Assembly (NCBI RefSeq): GCF_027451485.1
Contig: NZ_DAIDJE010000156.1
Location: 1 to 64,000, forward strand
Reading direction: 5' to 3'
DNA from: Bradyrhizobium sp.
GTDB taxonomy: Bacteria; Pseudomonadota; Alphaproteobacteria; Rhizobiales; Xanthobacteraceae
DNA: 64,000 bases
The notes below the pieces were generated by a model that saw only the letters and a program-made list of their open reading frames with translations, had not been told where the DNA came from and made no database searches. Of this stretch, positions 54,958-64,000 are shown piece after piece. The position numbers and the translations under genes are program-made. Numbering within the stretch: the first letter of the stretch is position 1; every line of letters starts with the position of its first letter.

Positions 54958-55238
54958 AGTCGCCCGTCGTGAAGCGGTCGATCGTGGTCGCTGGACACAA
55001 GACCAGCGTCAGCCTGGAAGAAGCGTTCTGGAACGGGATGAAGGAAATCTCGGGCCTGCGGAACATCACGCTGTCCGAGCTGGTCGGCGAGATCGACAGC
55101 AACCGTCAACAAGGCAATCTGTCTTCGGCGATCCGGCTCTTTGTGCTGGATTATTTTAGGACCCGCGCGCAAGCCGCTGCACCGGCGGCGATGGAATCAA
55201 ACCCTCGCCACGACGGTCCCACCCAGCCGCGCACCTGA
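54954..55238 (+). CDS. ribbon-helix-helix domain protein
   Basis: 94 residues (MKSPVVKRSIVVAGHKTSVS). A short beta strand (KRSIVVAGHKTSVSLE) is followed by two helices (EAFWNGMKEISG, NITLSELVGEIDS), the ribbon-helix-helix fold of the RHH_4 type. RHH proteins bind DNA as dimers. It is co-translated with the DUF4169 gene (ATGA overlap). The pair has the size of a toxin-antitoxin module, but no toxin motif is seen, so regulation is the likelier role. Confidence 0.75.
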   Translation: MKSPVVKRSIVVAGHKTSVSLEEAFWNGMKEISGLRNITLSELVGEIDSNRQQGNLSSAIRLFVLDYFRTRAQAAAPAAMESNPRHDGPTQPRT

Positions 55239-55324
55239 AGCGGCACGGGAACTGACGAAGCTTCCGATCGGGTCGATCACGCTCGTGCGGGCGACCGTTG
55301 CGGCTGCTCCAAGAATTGAATGGT

Positions 55325-58300
55325 TCAAAAGGCAGGCCGCGTGGCGGCCACGGGCGGGGTCAGCACCAGCGGCGGCCTCGGCTTGGCCGGGCGCGGCGCC
55401 GGCCGAACCTCGATCGGCGGCGGCAATGGCGGCGGCACCTGCTGGGCCTGCTGGCTCACGGCAGGGGAATTGTGGACCGGAGCTGCGTTCATGGCTGGAG
55501 CATTGGCCATGGGCGGAACGGCGAATGGCCGTGGCGCGCTCACTCTCGGCTTTGCTGCCGGCGCATGTGGCGCTTCGGCGGACGGAGGGGATGGGGTCGC
55601 GCCCGGAGGGTTCGGTGAGGCCGGCGCAATCGATGCCGGGGCCGCCTCGCCGCGTTCGATCGAATCCAACCGCTTGGTCTCGCGATCGATTGCCCTCACC
55701 GCAAGCCACGACGACAGCGCCGCGACATCGACGGTGCGATCGAGCCTGTCCGGCGGCCCGGCGGCGAAAATCTGGATTTCCGGCGGGCTCGCCTGTCCGG
55801 TTCCAATTCCGGGAGCAGCGAGAGTGGCGCGAATGTCGGCCTGGTCTGCCGGGATATCGTAGCCGCCGGAGACGATGGCACGAACACCATCGGACTCGAG
55901 TGCGGTCGCGCCGACGCGCAGCCGGCCATCGTGGATCGTGAACGGGATCTGCGCCGATGCAACCAGGAGCGCACCGCCCGACAGCGCCGGCTCGACGATC
56001 TTGCGCAGGCGAAGGTCGTCGGTCGGCCGTCCTTCGTCGCTGGTGCGGATGGCAACATCGAAGGCGCGGGGATCGAGACCTCTGATACGGGCTGCCTCCA
56101 GCGTCACGGTCCCGCTTCCCGAAATCGCACCGATGAGAGCGGACGCACTGCGACCCTGGCTCGCCAGCGTCATCTGGGCCGAGATGCGGCCGGCCGGCAT
56201 CGCCAGCGCACGGTAGCGCAGCGCGGAACCATCGACCCCGGCAAGCGCCACGCGGCCATTGAGCGAAAGTCCGGCAGCACCTTGCATGGCTTGAATATTG
56301 CCACTCGCCTCGCCGCCGCCGATCCCGCCCTTGATGCCGTCGATCACCAGGGATTGACCGTCGCCCTTCATGATGCCGCTGAGCGGGCGCAATTCGCTGC
56401 CACCCGGCAGCACGGCGCGCAGGGCCTGAAACGCAATCTGCCCGTGCCAATTTTTCACGAAACCGCTGCCGAAGGGTTCGGACGCATCGCGGCCGGCCGC
56501 GCCTGTCACCAGGCCCAGGGCCGGCTCCAGATCCAGGGTGTCGAGACCGAGTTCGCCGTCGATGTTGCGCTCGCCGTCCAGCGTCACTGCCAGGCGGCCA
56601 CGCAGCCGCGAGCCCGCCATCGCGCCATCGATGTCGTCGAAAGTCACCTTGCCGTTGGCAAGAGCGATCCGCGACGTCAGCCCGACATCACGCGCGAGCT
56701 TGTCGGACGGCTTGAGGTCGAACAGCGGCGAAAGGTTGAGGCCGTGGGCCTTCAGCGAGAGATTGGCTTGAAGGGCCTTCAGGTCCATTGCCTTGAACGG
56801 ATCGGCGGTGCCGTGCGTTTCGGCCTCGAAGTCCGCACCCTTCAGATCGAGCTTCACGCGGAGCGGCTTGCCCCAGATCCCGCTGATCGAGCCCTGAAGC
56901 TGCGCCGGTCCATCGCGGGCGGCGATCGCGCCGTCGAGTCCGAGCAAGGCGAGAAGCGGCGTGCCCTGTTCCGATGATATCCTGGCGTCGACCGCGACCT
57001 CGCCGTGCATGAGCCCGTCGAGATCGGCATCGCGCAGGCTTGCCGTACCCGGCTTCGCCGCCACCGCGACAGAGCCCTTGAACTGGGGCGCGTCGAGATC
57101 GATCGAGGCTTGCGCATTGGTGCGGTCGCTCTGGGCCGCCCCTTTGTCGATGGCCAGCGCGAGTCTCGCATGCGCCGGGCCCGGAGCGAGCTTCATCGCG
57201 TCGAGCCGCGAGGCAAGCTTTGGCCACAGCGGCGCGATGACGCCCGCGATCTGCGACATCGAGGGGGCACTTGACTCGAGCGCGAGGCTGCCGGTCGCGT
57301 CAGCGCGGTCGAAGGCTCCGTGTCCCTCCAGCATGACGCCCGCGGCCTCGCCGACGTTGAGGGATTCCAGCGTCCACGTCTTCGGGTCATAGCCGAGCTT
57401 CGCCGCAAACGGATGCAGGTCCTGGCCGGCCGATATGGCATGATCGATCTGGAGCGAAAGCTTGGCTTGCTGCGGCCAGTCGCCTTGCGGACCGAGCACC
57501 GCGCGCGCAAAGGCAGCTGCGGAATCGACGTCGAGGCGACCGGCTTTCAGTGCCGCGCCGAGCACCGTGCCACCTGACGTTTCATGGGTCAGGGCAATCC
57601 GCCCCGCGACTGTCCCGCCATCGAGTTCGCATTTGACGTTCTCGATCACGAAGCTGTTGCCTGCGATGTCGACGTCGCCGCTCAGGCGAAACGGATTCTG
57701 GCTTCGATAGGCCGGCTCGGTCCGTCCCTGCAGCCACATCACCAGCGCCTCGGGGTCGGATGATTCAATCGAAAGCGCGCCCTTGAGATGGCCCGACTTC
57801 GGGTCCGGGGTCTGGCCGCTGAGCAATACGTGGGTCGCGCCGGGCGCGCGAACGTCGAGGCGATCGATCGTCCACGATTTTGTATCGGTACGCAGCTCGG
57901 CCTCGATGTTCTGCAGGCTGCGGCCGCCGAGCACGATCTGATCGGTCGAGAATTCGAGCTTTGCCGGAATCGGCGTATCCGGGAGGGCACTCATCAATTT
58001 GCGCAGCACGGGCAGCACCCGAACCGGCTCGACGGCACTCTCCTTCCCGTCAGAAGGCTTGACGCTACCGGGCTTGACTGCGCTTGCGGCGGGCGCGGCT
58101 TCCTTTCCGGCAAATCGATCGGCGTCGAGCTGCCGCGCGAACAACGCCGCGCGCAGCAGCGGCGACGCGCCGAAGCGAATTTCGCCGGTGCCGGCAACCT
58201 TGAGCGCGGCATCCTCGGCGCCATAGCTCGCCTCGATCTGCTCGAGCTTCGCCGCGGCATGGTCGGCCTTGACCTTGGCGGAGATCCGCCAGGGCGGGCT

Positions 58301-59056
58301 CGGCTCAGCGCCCCTGTCTCCCCTGGCGCCGGCCGACGCTGCCCAGGTGATGGCGCCGTCAAAGTGCGGAATGCGTCCTTCGAAATTCAAGGTGCCGTCG
58401 AGATCGGCCGAGACAGGACGCTGGCTGGAATCGACGACCAGATGCAGCCGGGTGCCGTTGCCGTCCGGGTTCTGACCGGACGAGACGCGGAACGGATAGC
58501 GAGTGCCGGAAACGCTGAAATTGCCGTCACCGCGCAACGAGCCGGCCAGCGACCGGACATCGCCGGAAAAGGCGATATCGTTGAGTTCGAGCGTGCGATG
58601 GCTGAGCGCGTCGTGCAGCGCGACGCGCCCGGTGAGGTGCAACTTGTCGATAGCAAGCGAACCGAGGTTGAACTTTCCGCTCCCGGCGGGCCAATCGATC
58701 GCGCCTTTCGGATCAAGCCCGAGGTCAAGCGCCATGCCGCCGACGGTGAGTTCGGTGGCGCGCCATTCGCCGCGCATCAGCGAGCCAAGGCTGAATTCCA
58801 CGTCGAGCTTGTCGGCCCGCACCTTGCCGAGATCGTTGGCGCCGCCGACCACCACCGAGCGCAGCCGCAATGTCGGCGACGGCAACAGGCGCGCTTCCAG
58901 CTCGCCGGACACACGCACCGGCGCGCCGATCACCTGCGTCGCTTCGGCCTCGAATTGCGGCCGGAATTGATTCCAGTCGACGAAATACGGCCCGATCAGC
59001 GCCGCGACCAGCGCAATGATGAAGGCAATCGCCAATCCGAGCAGCGTCGTCTGCAC
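55325..59056 (-). CDS. AsmA-family protein, 1,243 aa
   Basis: One N-terminal membrane span (VQTTLLGLAIAFIIALVAAL) and an AsmA domain start (IGPYFVDWNQFRPQFEAEAT, then VRVSGELEARLLPSPTLRLR), then a long beta-rich periplasmic region of repeated strands and a second AsmA-like part at about 770-1080 (LSPLFDLKPSDKLARDVGL). The last 120 residues are Pro/Ala-rich and disordered. AsmA proteins form bridge-like grooves for phospholipid transport between inner and outer membranes. The start is GTG 59056 with CAAAGGAGACACC; no ATG is better placed. Confidence 0.88.
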   Translation of the reverse strand: MQTTLLGLAIAFIIALVAALIGPYFVDWNQFRPQFEAEATQVIGAPVRVSGELEARLLPSPTLRLRSVVVGGANDLGKVRADKLDVEFSLGSLMRGEWRATELTVGGMALDLGLDPKGAIDWPAGSGKFNLGSLAIDKLHLTGRVALHDALSHRTLELNDIAFSGDVRSLAGSLRGDGNFSVSGTRYPFRVSSGQNPDGNGTRLHLVVDSSQRPVSADLDGTLNFEGRIPHFDGAITWAASAGARGDRGAEPSPPWRISAKVKADHAAAKLEQIEASYGAEDAALKVAGTGEIRFGASPLLRAALFARQLDADRFAGKEAAPAASAVKPGSVKPSDGKESAVEPVRVLPVLRKLMSALPDTPIPAKLEFSTDQIVLGGRSLQNIEAELRTDTKSWTIDRLDVRAPGATHVLLSGQTPDPKSGHLKGALSIESSDPEALVMWLQGRTEPAYRSQNPFRLSGDVDIAGNSFVIENVKCELDGGTVAGRIALTHETSGGTVLGAALKAGRLDVDSAAAFARAVLGPQGDWPQQAKLSLQIDHAISAGQDLHPFAAKLGYDPKTWTLESLNVGEAAGVMLEGHGAFDRADATGSLALESSAPSMSQIAGVIAPLWPKLASRLDAMKLAPGPAHARLALAIDKGAAQSDRTNAQASIDLDAPQFKGSVAVAAKPGTASLRDADLDGLMHGEVAVDARISSEQGTPLLALLGLDGAIAARDGPAQLQGSISGIWGKPLRVKLDLKGADFEAETHGTADPFKAMDLKALQANLSLKAHGLNLSPLFDLKPSDKLARDVGLTSRIALANGKVTFDDIDGAMAGSRLRGRLAVTLDGERNIDGELGLDTLDLEPALGLVTGAAGRDASEPFGSGFVKNWHGQIAFQALRAVLPGGSELRPLSGIMKGDGQSLVIDGIKGGIGGGEASGNIQAMQGAAGLSLNGRVALAGVDGSALRYRALAMPAGRISAQMTLASQGRSASALIGAISGSGTVTLEAARIRGLDPRAFDVAIRTSDEGRPTDDLRLRKIVEPALSGGALLVASAQIPFTIHDGRLRVGATALESDGVRAIVSGGYDIPADQADIRATLAAPGIGTGQASPPEIQIFAAGPPDRLDRTVDVAALSSWLAVRAIDRETKRLDSIERGEAAPASIAPASPNPPGATPSPPSAEAPHAPAAKPRVSAPRPFAVPPMANAPAMNAAPVHNSPAVSQQAQQVPPPLPPPIEVRPAPRPAKPRPPLVLTPPVAATRPAF

Positions 59057-59226
59057 GGTGTCTCCTTTGGAGGACGCGGGACTCACACCTGGCGGGCGCC
59101 GCTTGCGCCACAAGCCTTAAGCCCAATAACCAATCATAAACAGCGGCATGCCGCCGGGCCTATAGATGCCGCGTCTAATATAGAGAGAACTGTGGCGAAG
59201 TCACAGCGGCTTGGCGTGAGAACCGC

Positions 59227-60459
59227 TCACCAGCTGGCCGGCAGGCGCTTGAGACCGCGTAATACGAAGGTCGGACGCCATTCCGGGTTCGCCGCGTCAT
59301 CCAGCCGCAGGTCCGGCAGGCGCCTCAGCAGGGTCGAGATGGCGATTTCGGCCTCGATCCTCGCCAGTTGCGCGCCGAGGCAGTAGTGAATGCCGCCGCC
59401 GAACGACAGCGGACGCACGTTAGGCCTGACGATATCGAACCGGTCCGGACGATCGGGATAGATTGCCGGATCGCGATTGGCCGAGCCAAGCAGGCAGAGC
59501 ACGGTTTCCCCCTTGCCGATCCTCCTGCCGCAGAGGTCGTCGATGTCTTCCAGCGTCACCCGGCCGGTCATCTGCACCGAGGAATCGTAGCGCAGGATTT
59601 CCTCGATCGCGCCTGCGATCAATTCCGGCTTTGCCTTCAAGAGCGCAAGCTGATCCGGATTGCGGTAAAGTGCCAGAAGCCCATTGCCGATCAGGTTCAC
59701 CGTGGTCTCGTGGCCGGCGCCGAACAACAGGATGATGTTGGCGGTCAGTTCCTCGTTGCTGAGCTTTGAGCCGTCTTCCTCGGCCTGCACGAGCTGCGTC
59801 GTCAGGTCGTCTCCGGGCTGTTTCCGGCGCAACTCAAACAGCTGGTGGAAATACATCTGCGCCATTGCATTGGCAGCATTGCCCTTCGCAATTTCGTCGG
59901 GCGAGAGCGGGACCGGATCGAGAATGCGGCCGCCGTCGCGCGTGCCGGCATGAAACGTCGCCCGGTGCTCCTCGGGAATGCCGAGCATGTCGCAGATGAT
60001 CGTGACGGGCAGACGAAAGGCGAAATCCTCGATCAGGTCCATATGCCCGTTCGGGATCACGCGATCGAGCGTCTGATCCACCACCTCCTGAATTCGCGGC
60101 CGCATATCCTCGACGCGCCGCGCGGTGAAGGCCTTCACCACCAGCCCGCGCAGGCGGGTATGATCCGGCGGGTCCTGTTGCAGCATCCAGTGGCTCATCG
60201 AACGGAAGATCGGCTCTTCCATGATCTTCGGGCCATAACGCCGAACCGATCGCTCGACGAAATCCTTGCCGAAGCGCTTATCGCGCAGAATTTCGCTCAC
60301 GTCGGCATGTCGGCTGACGAGATACATGCCGTGCGGCGTGACGTGCACGGGATCGAGCCGGCGCAAAATATCGTAGTGCGGATAGGGATCGCGGATGAAA
60401 TCGGGCGACAGTGGGTCGAACAGCGGCACGGCGGCCCCGGCCTGGGCGTGCTCATTCAT
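59227..60459 (-). CDS. cytochrome P450
   Basis: 410 residues. Heme-ligand motif FGGGIHYCLGAQLARIE with Cys360, oxygen-binding I-helix AGHETT at 248-253, and ExxR (EILR) at 287-290. Soluble bacterial class I P450 by length and lack of a membrane anchor; uses ferredoxin and reductase, neither of which is encoded nearby. Substrate unknown; it resembles the CYP107/CYP109-type group only in general features. A palindrome CCGGT-AGT-ACCGG lies just before the ribosome site (GGGAGGAGG), possibly an operator. Confidence 0.93.
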   Translation of the reverse strand: MNEHAQAGAAVPLFDPLSPDFIRDPYPHYDILRRLDPVHVTPHGMYLVSRHADVSEILRDKRFGKDFVERSVRRYGPKIMEEPIFRSMSHWMLQQDPPDHTRLRGLVVKAFTARRVEDMRPRIQEVVDQTLDRVIPNGHMDLIEDFAFRLPVTIICDMLGIPEEHRATFHAGTRDGGRILDPVPLSPDEIAKGNAANAMAQMYFHQLFELRRKQPGDDLTTQLVQAEEDGSKLSNEELTANIILLFGAGHETTVNLIGNGLLALYRNPDQLALLKAKPELIAGAIEEILRYDSSVQMTGRVTLEDIDDLCGRRIGKGETVLCLLGSANRDPAIYPDRPDRFDIVRPNVRPLSFGGGIHYCLGAQLARIEAEIAISTLLRRLPDLRLDDAANPEWRPTFVLRGLKRLPASW

Positions 60460-60542
60460 CGGCGTCCTCCTCCCGGTACTACCGGAAATGTAGGGGGCTT
60501 ATAACCGAAGATGAAGGTCCTGGGACCATCATACGCTAATCG

Positions 60543-61829
60543 CTAACCCGGCACCCGATGCAGGCGGCCAGCGACCGCACGGACCTTGCGCGGCGAGGCC
60601 AGCCAGACCGAGAGCGCCGAAAACCCGCTCATGCCGATGCCGATCGTAAAGGCGAGCGTGTAATTTCCCGTAATGTCATGCAGCAAGCCGGTCACCAGCG
60701 GACCGGCCGCGCCGCCGGCCAGCGCCACGAACATGATGGTGCCGAAAATGCTGCCGTAATGCCTGCCCTGGAAGATTTCAACCACGACTGCCCCCATGAT
60801 CGATGTCAGGCCGTAACCCAGCGCGCCTTGCGCGAAAACCATGACATAGATCAGCAGCATCGAATGGACCTGCGCCAGCGCCATCAGCGCCGCGAAGCAG
60901 ATCGCGAAACCCGCGCAACTGATCGCCCACACCCATTCGCGCCCGATCCGGTCGGAGACGTGACCGAGAAAGATCTGGCCGGGAATGCCGAGCAGACTGA
61001 CCGCACCCAGCGACCATACCCCGACCGCCGGGCTGAAGCCGATGTCGAGCAGATATTTGGTCTGATGCACCTGCACCGCGTACCAGATGTAAAGTCCACC
61101 GAAATAGCCGACTGCAAGCCACCAGAAACGCGCGGTCGCGAGCGCCCGCGGCAAGGTCCAGTCGATGCTGGCCCATTGGCGATCGATGACATTCGATACC
61201 GGCTTTGCCGCTGAAGCCGACGGCGCGGCAGCGCCATCGGGCAGCAGCCCGAGATCTTCCGGCCGCTTGCGCAAGAGCAGGTTGATCGGCGCGAGCACGA
61301 CCAGAATCAGGATGCCCATCGCGGTACAGGCGGTGCGCCAGCCGCCTCTCTCGATCATGACCTGTACCCAGGGCAGCAGCGTCATCGAGCCGATGCCGAC
61401 GCCGGCAAACGCGAGTCCGATCGCAAGTCCCCGGCTGCGAATGAACCAGTTGGGCAGAAACAGCGATTGACCGGAGTAACCGAGGCAGACGCTGCCGGCG
61501 CCGACCAGCACCCCGATGGTGAGATAAAGGTGCCAGGGCTCTTTCGTCAGCGGAGCCAGCAACAGCCCGCTTGCCATCAGCGCGACGCCGAGCTCCATCA
61601 CGGTGCGCGGACCGAGCCGATCCATCAGGCGGCCGATCAGGGGGCTCGCGATTCCCGAGACCACGAAGCCGAATGAAAACGCGCCGGCGGTCACGCCGCG
61701 GTCCCATCCGAATTCGCCAAGGATCGGAGGAAACAGCAGCGAAAAGGCGGTACGAGCGTTGACGCCGATTGCCATGGTGACAAAGGTCACCGCGATGATG
61801 ATCCAGCCGTAGAAGAATGGAAGTCGCAT
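60543..61829 (-). CDS. MFS transporter
   Basis: 428 residues from ATG 61829 (MRLPFFYGWIIIAVTFVTMA). Twelve membrane spans and the loop 2-3 motif GRLMDRLGPRTVM of major facilitators. The central loop (APSASAAKPVSNVIDRQW) divides the two halves. Resembles the OFA/monocarboxylate-type facilitators in the FYGWIIIAVTF start. Substrate unknown. It precedes the P450 gene on the same strand by 83 bp and might be co-expressed. Confidence 0.9.
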   Translation of the reverse strand: MRLPFFYGWIIIAVTFVTMAIGVNARTAFSLLFPPILGEFGWDRGVTAGAFSFGFVVSGIASPLIGRLMDRLGPRTVMELGVALMASGLLLAPLTKEPWHLYLTIGVLVGAGSVCLGYSGQSLFLPNWFIRSRGLAIGLAFAGVGIGSMTLLPWVQVMIERGGWRTACTAMGILILVVLAPINLLLRKRPEDLGLLPDGAAAPSASAAKPVSNVIDRQWASIDWTLPRALATARFWWLAVGYFGGLYIWYAVQVHQTKYLLDIGFSPAVGVWSLGAVSLLGIPGQIFLGHVSDRIGREWVWAISCAGFAICFAALMALAQVHSMLLIYVMVFAQGALGYGLTSIMGAVVVEIFQGRHYGSIFGTIMFVALAGGAAGPLVTGLLHDITGNYTLAFTIGIGMSGFSALSVWLASPRKVRAVAGRLHRVPG

Positions 61830-62084
61830 CGAAGGGGCCTTCGCATGTCTGGGGGAATTTGTAACCGCATCCCTGTGAGGGGTGGCGACCCGGCTTGGCT
61901 TGCGCGGCTGGCTACTTCCGGGTTTAGGTCCGGCGCGCGCGTAGTCGCCGAGACGGAAGCAATCCACTTGAACTAACCTGCTTTTTGCCGGATCGGGTGT
62001 CGCTAACGCTCCTCGCAATGACGAGAAGAAAGGAGTAAGAGTCAGGCAACGATACAGTTTGTTCAATGACCTTGGAGGTAAAAG

Positions 62085-62462
62085 ATGGCGCTGGGTGTCA
62101 AGCATATGATGGAAGCCGCAAATGCCGCGGTGCCGAAGATCTCGGCGGCCGAGGCACGCGAGAAGCTTGCAAAAGGCAACACGCTGCTACTGGATATACG
62201 GGACGGTACCGAAGTTCAGGCGAGCGGCAAGGCTGCAGGCGCCATCCATGTCTCGCGAGGCCTCCTGGAATTTCGCGCGGACCCGGATTCGCCGACCCAC
62301 GACAAGAATTTTTCAAGGGAAAAGGTCGTCCTGATCTATTGCGCATCCGGCGGCCGCGCCGCGCTCGCCGGCAAGCTGCTCAAGGACATGGGCTACAACG
62401 AGGTCTACAATATCGGGGGCTTCAAGGACTGGTGCGAATGCGGCGGCGCGGTCGAGAAGTAG
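62085..62462 (+). CDS. rhodanese-like sulfurtransferase
   Basis: 125 residues. The active loop CASGGRAAL carries the catalytic Cys near 86, in the form CxxGxR(A). The domain start LLLDIRDGTEVQASGK and the end GYNEVYNIGGFKDWCECGG are complete for a single rhodanese domain. Moves sulfane sulfur to thiols; partner unknown. Two extra Cys near the C-terminus are unusual. TTGGAGGTAAAAG precedes the ATG. The half repeat CCTCGCAATGACG (62011-62023) lies upstream. Confidence 0.9.
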   Translation: MALGVKHMMEAANAAVPKISAAEAREKLAKGNTLLLDIRDGTEVQASGKAAGAIHVSRGLLEFRADPDSPTHDKNFSREKVVLIYCASGGRAALAGKLLKDMGYNEVYNIGGFKDWCECGGAVEK

Positions 62463-62469
62463 TCACCGG

Positions 62470-62850
62470 CTACTGCGCCAGCAGCGGATGATCCCTCAGC
62501 ACCTCCTCGCGAATTGACGGCGCCTGGATTGCGCGAAACAGAATTCGCGCTGTCCGCTGATCGTCCGCCATCAGGCACAAGTCGACGATCTGGCGCACGG
62601 CGGAATCGCGCAACAGGTCGTCGCCGATCTTCATCGCTGTCTCCATGGCGGCGCGCGCGGCGCGCTCGTAACGGTGAAACTCGTCCTGCCGGTTCTCGCT
62701 TTCGGGAGCGCCGGACTTTGTCGCGCTATCTGCGGCCGTGCGGCAGATGTCGCGAATGCGGTGCGCGGCCTCGATATCGCCGAGCGGCCAGACAACAGGC
62801 TCTTCCCATATCTCCTTGGGCTTGGGCTTGTTGAACCAGCGCAGCGCCAT
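62470..62850 (-). CDS. hypothetical alpha-helical protein, 126 aa
   Basis: Starts MALRWFNKPKPKEIWEEPVV and ends LRDHPLLAQ. Helical and charged with no signal or membrane span. Two Cys in non-conserved surroundings. No family was recognised. It is convergent with the rhodanese gene, 7 bp apart. Confidence 0.6.
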   Translation of the reverse strand: MALRWFNKPKPKEIWEEPVVWPLGDIEAAHRIRDICRTAADSATKSGAPESENRQDEFHRYERAARAAMETAMKIGDDLLRDSAVRQIVDLCLMADDQRTARILFRAIQAPSIREEVLRDHPLLAQ

Positions 62851-62869
62851 CGCGTATTCTTTCCAAGGC

Positions 62870-63526
62870 TTAACCCTGCCCGCGGATGGTCGGTGCAGAT
62901 GGATTCACCCGCCGCACCGTGATCGGCGAGCCGTCGGATTCGAAACGCAACTCATATTTCTTTCCGCTCTTGTCGGTGGCGGAGCACACCACGCTCGTGA
63001 TGTGGAGGGTAGCGAAATTGCCGAGCTGCACGCAGCGCCCCGCCGATTTCACGACCGCCGGCACCGGCAGGCCGTCGGACTTCGGGTGGTGCACCGAATT
63101 GAGCAGCATCCGGTCGACCGTCAGGTCATACAGATTTTCATTGGTCCGCCGGCCGTTTTCGCCGGAGAAAGAAATGATGTGACTTTGATCGGCGGGGTCG
63201 TCGAGCGCGATGGTGAAATAGGCGCGGCCGTTCACACTATGGGCATAGGCAACCGTGCGGCAGGCAAAATCACGCCCGGCCACCTTCAACGTGCTGCATG
63301 TTCCCGTCATCAGCGCGAACAAATCGGTGTCCGGCGCCTGCGGCTTCAGTTCGCCTGTCACATCACCGGCGTTGCCGGTCGTGGGCAGTGGCTGATTCTG
63401 CGCAGCGTCCATCGTCGAAGCCGGCAGGCGTTCGTCGGCGACCGCCGGTATCGGCGCGAGCATGAGAATGAGAGCAACGGCAATATTCCGGCACTGGCGC
63501 ATCGTCATAACCGTCAATGATCTCAT
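62870..63526 (-). CDS. exported hypothetical protein
   Basis: 218 residues if started at ATG 63526, which overlaps the stop of the FAD-oxidase gene by 4 bp; an ATG at 63502 gives 210 and a more usual signal peptide (MRQCRNIAVALILMLAPIPA, cleaved near VADE). The mature part has six Cys (GTCSTLKVAGRDFACRT, GRCVQLG, SVVCSAT) and a beta-rich appearance. It may be a periplasmic or secreted protein. No family was recognised. Confidence 0.65.
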   Translation of the reverse strand: MRSLTVMTMRQCRNIAVALILMLAPIPAVADERLPASTMDAAQNQPLPTTGNAGDVTGELKPQAPDTDLFALMTGTCSTLKVAGRDFACRTVAYAHSVNGRAYFTIALDDPADQSHIISFSGENGRRTNENLYDLTVDRMLLNSVHHPKSDGLPVPAVVKSAGRCVQLGNFATLHITSVVCSATDKSGKKYELRFESDGSPITVRRVNPSAPTIRGQG

Positions 63527-64000
63527 CCAAATGAGGCCGGAATTATTTTTCCCGGATTGAAGATGTTTTTGGGATCGAGCGCCTGCTTGATCGCGCGCAT
63601 CGCATCGATCGCTGCGCCGCCAAGTTCGCCTTCCAGATATTTTTGCTTGCCCTGCCCGATGCCGTGTTCGCCGGTGCAGGTGCCGTCCATCGCCAGCGCC
63701 CGCTCGACCAGGCGGTGCATGAATTCCTCACCGCGCGCCATTTCGTCGGCATCATCGACATCGCAGAGCAGCGAGCAATGGAAATTGCCGTCCCCGACAT
63801 GGCCGACGATCGGCGACTGCAGGCGCAGCCGCTTCAGATCGTCCTCGGTCTCCGTGACGCAATCGGCGAGGCGGGAAATCGGCACGCACACGTCGGTTGC
63901 CACCACACCGGATCCGGGACGAAGCGCCTTGACCGCCCAGTAGGCGTCATGCCGCGCCTGCCAGAGCTTGGTGCGGTCCTCGGGCCGCGTGGTCCAGGTA
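63523..64000 (-). CDS. FAD-linked oxidase C-terminal part (GlcD/D-lactate dehydrogenase type), cut by the window end
   Basis: The frame runs from the window edge to TGA at 63523; about 158 codons are visible. The sequence has the FAD-oxidase C-terminal motifs PIVGHVGDGNFHCSLL, GTCTGEHGIGQGKQKYL and KNIFNPGKIIP, with the metal-binding His of GDGNFH and GEHGIG. The family oxidises 2-hydroxy acids such as D-lactate, glycolate or D-2-hydroxyglutarate at the membrane. The start is outside the window. Confidence 0.9.
   Translation of the reverse strand, partial: TWTTRPEDRTKLWQARHDAYWAVKALRPGSGVVATDVCVPISRLADCVTETEDDLKRLRLQSPIVGHVGDGNFHCSLLCDVDDADEMARGEEFMHRLVERALAMDGTCTGEHGIGQGKQKYLEGELGGAAIDAMRAIKQALDPKNIFNPGKIIPASFG

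Noticed and set aside
54954..55238. toxin-antitoxin module with the DUF4169 gene
   Set aside because: Order and overlap fit, but the DUF4169 partner has no toxin motif and its pairing with fumC suggests housekeeping.
57788..59386. 532-codon plus-strand frame opposite the AsmA gene
   Set aside because: Antisense shadow; spans the AsmA start and the P450 end, with biased composition and no domain.
61981..62030. a second complete GTCATTGCGAG repeat upstream of the rhodanese gene
   Set aside because: Only the right half (CCTCGCAATGACG) is present; no left arm was found within 120 bp.

Overview
The window looks like chromosomal DNA of a Bradyrhizobium-type alphaproteobacterium (Nitrobacteraceae). 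The evidence is the high G+C content, a circularly permuted two-piece tmRNA gene, FixK/FNR-type boxes (TTGA-N6-[TG]CAA), a CtrA-type box, and gene neighbourhoods such as thyA-folA-hflK-hflC-DUF2065-degP and ilvB-ilvH. This is judged by reading only; no database search was made. There is no phage, plasmid, integrase, transposase or CRISPR array. Most of the window is housekeeping and envelope genes, with an unusual load of short intergenic palindromes.

Layout. 0-6.6 kb: SRAP peptidase, a cold-shock protein, and a run of small exported proteins with an L,D-transpeptidase. 6.9-8.7 kb: leuA preceded by a Leu-rich leader peptide and attenuator. 8.9-15.7 kb: OmpA-like and Cys-rich exported proteins, phasin, PsiF-like repeat protein, PPK2 polyphosphate kinase, a NUDIX protein and a lipoprotein. 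15.7-21.3 kb: two divergent ABC importers, one NMT1/THI5-like and one quaternary-amine type with a fused permease and binding protein. 21.3-25.6 kb: universal stress protein behind a FixK-type box, a membrane J-domain protein, a methyltransferase and a TPR protein. 26-34.9 kb: an orphan RND pump, an ABC-F ATPase, two metallo-beta-lactamase-fold proteins and ilvC. 35-41.2 kb: two exporters and the ilvB / threonine dehydratase-like / ilvH / methyltransferase operon behind a leader-peptide attenuator. 41.3-51.5 kb: miaA and serB with overlapping divergent start codons, degP, hflC/hflK, folA, thyA and a split chromate transporter. 51.9-55.2 kb: ssrA, sspB, fumC and a DUF4169/ribbon-helix-helix pair. 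55.3-64 kb: a giant AsmA-like protein, cytochrome P450, MFS transporter, rhodanese, two hypothetical proteins and the end of an FAD-linked oxidase.

How the genes fit together. Branched-chain amino acid synthesis is spread over leuA, ilvC and ilvB/ilvH. Two of these loci carry classical ribosome-mediated attenuators whose leader codons match the end products. Protein quality control is represented by tmRNA with its adaptor SspB, DegP and HflKC. Three genes (a Tyr-rich exported protein, UspA and a small exported protein) sit behind FixK/FNR-type boxes, which suggests microaerobic control.

The most unusual structural signal is a family of 50-80 bp palindromes with arms related to TGACATTCG, TTGAAGTTCCT, TTCCGAAGTTCG or GATCTGAAGTCCCT. 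Several end in CTAGTGG or CCACTA. They occur at about ten intergenic sites, often touching start or stop codons (folA, ppk2, the TPR gene, the NUDIX gene, the GNAT gene), and look like a MITE/REP-type family.
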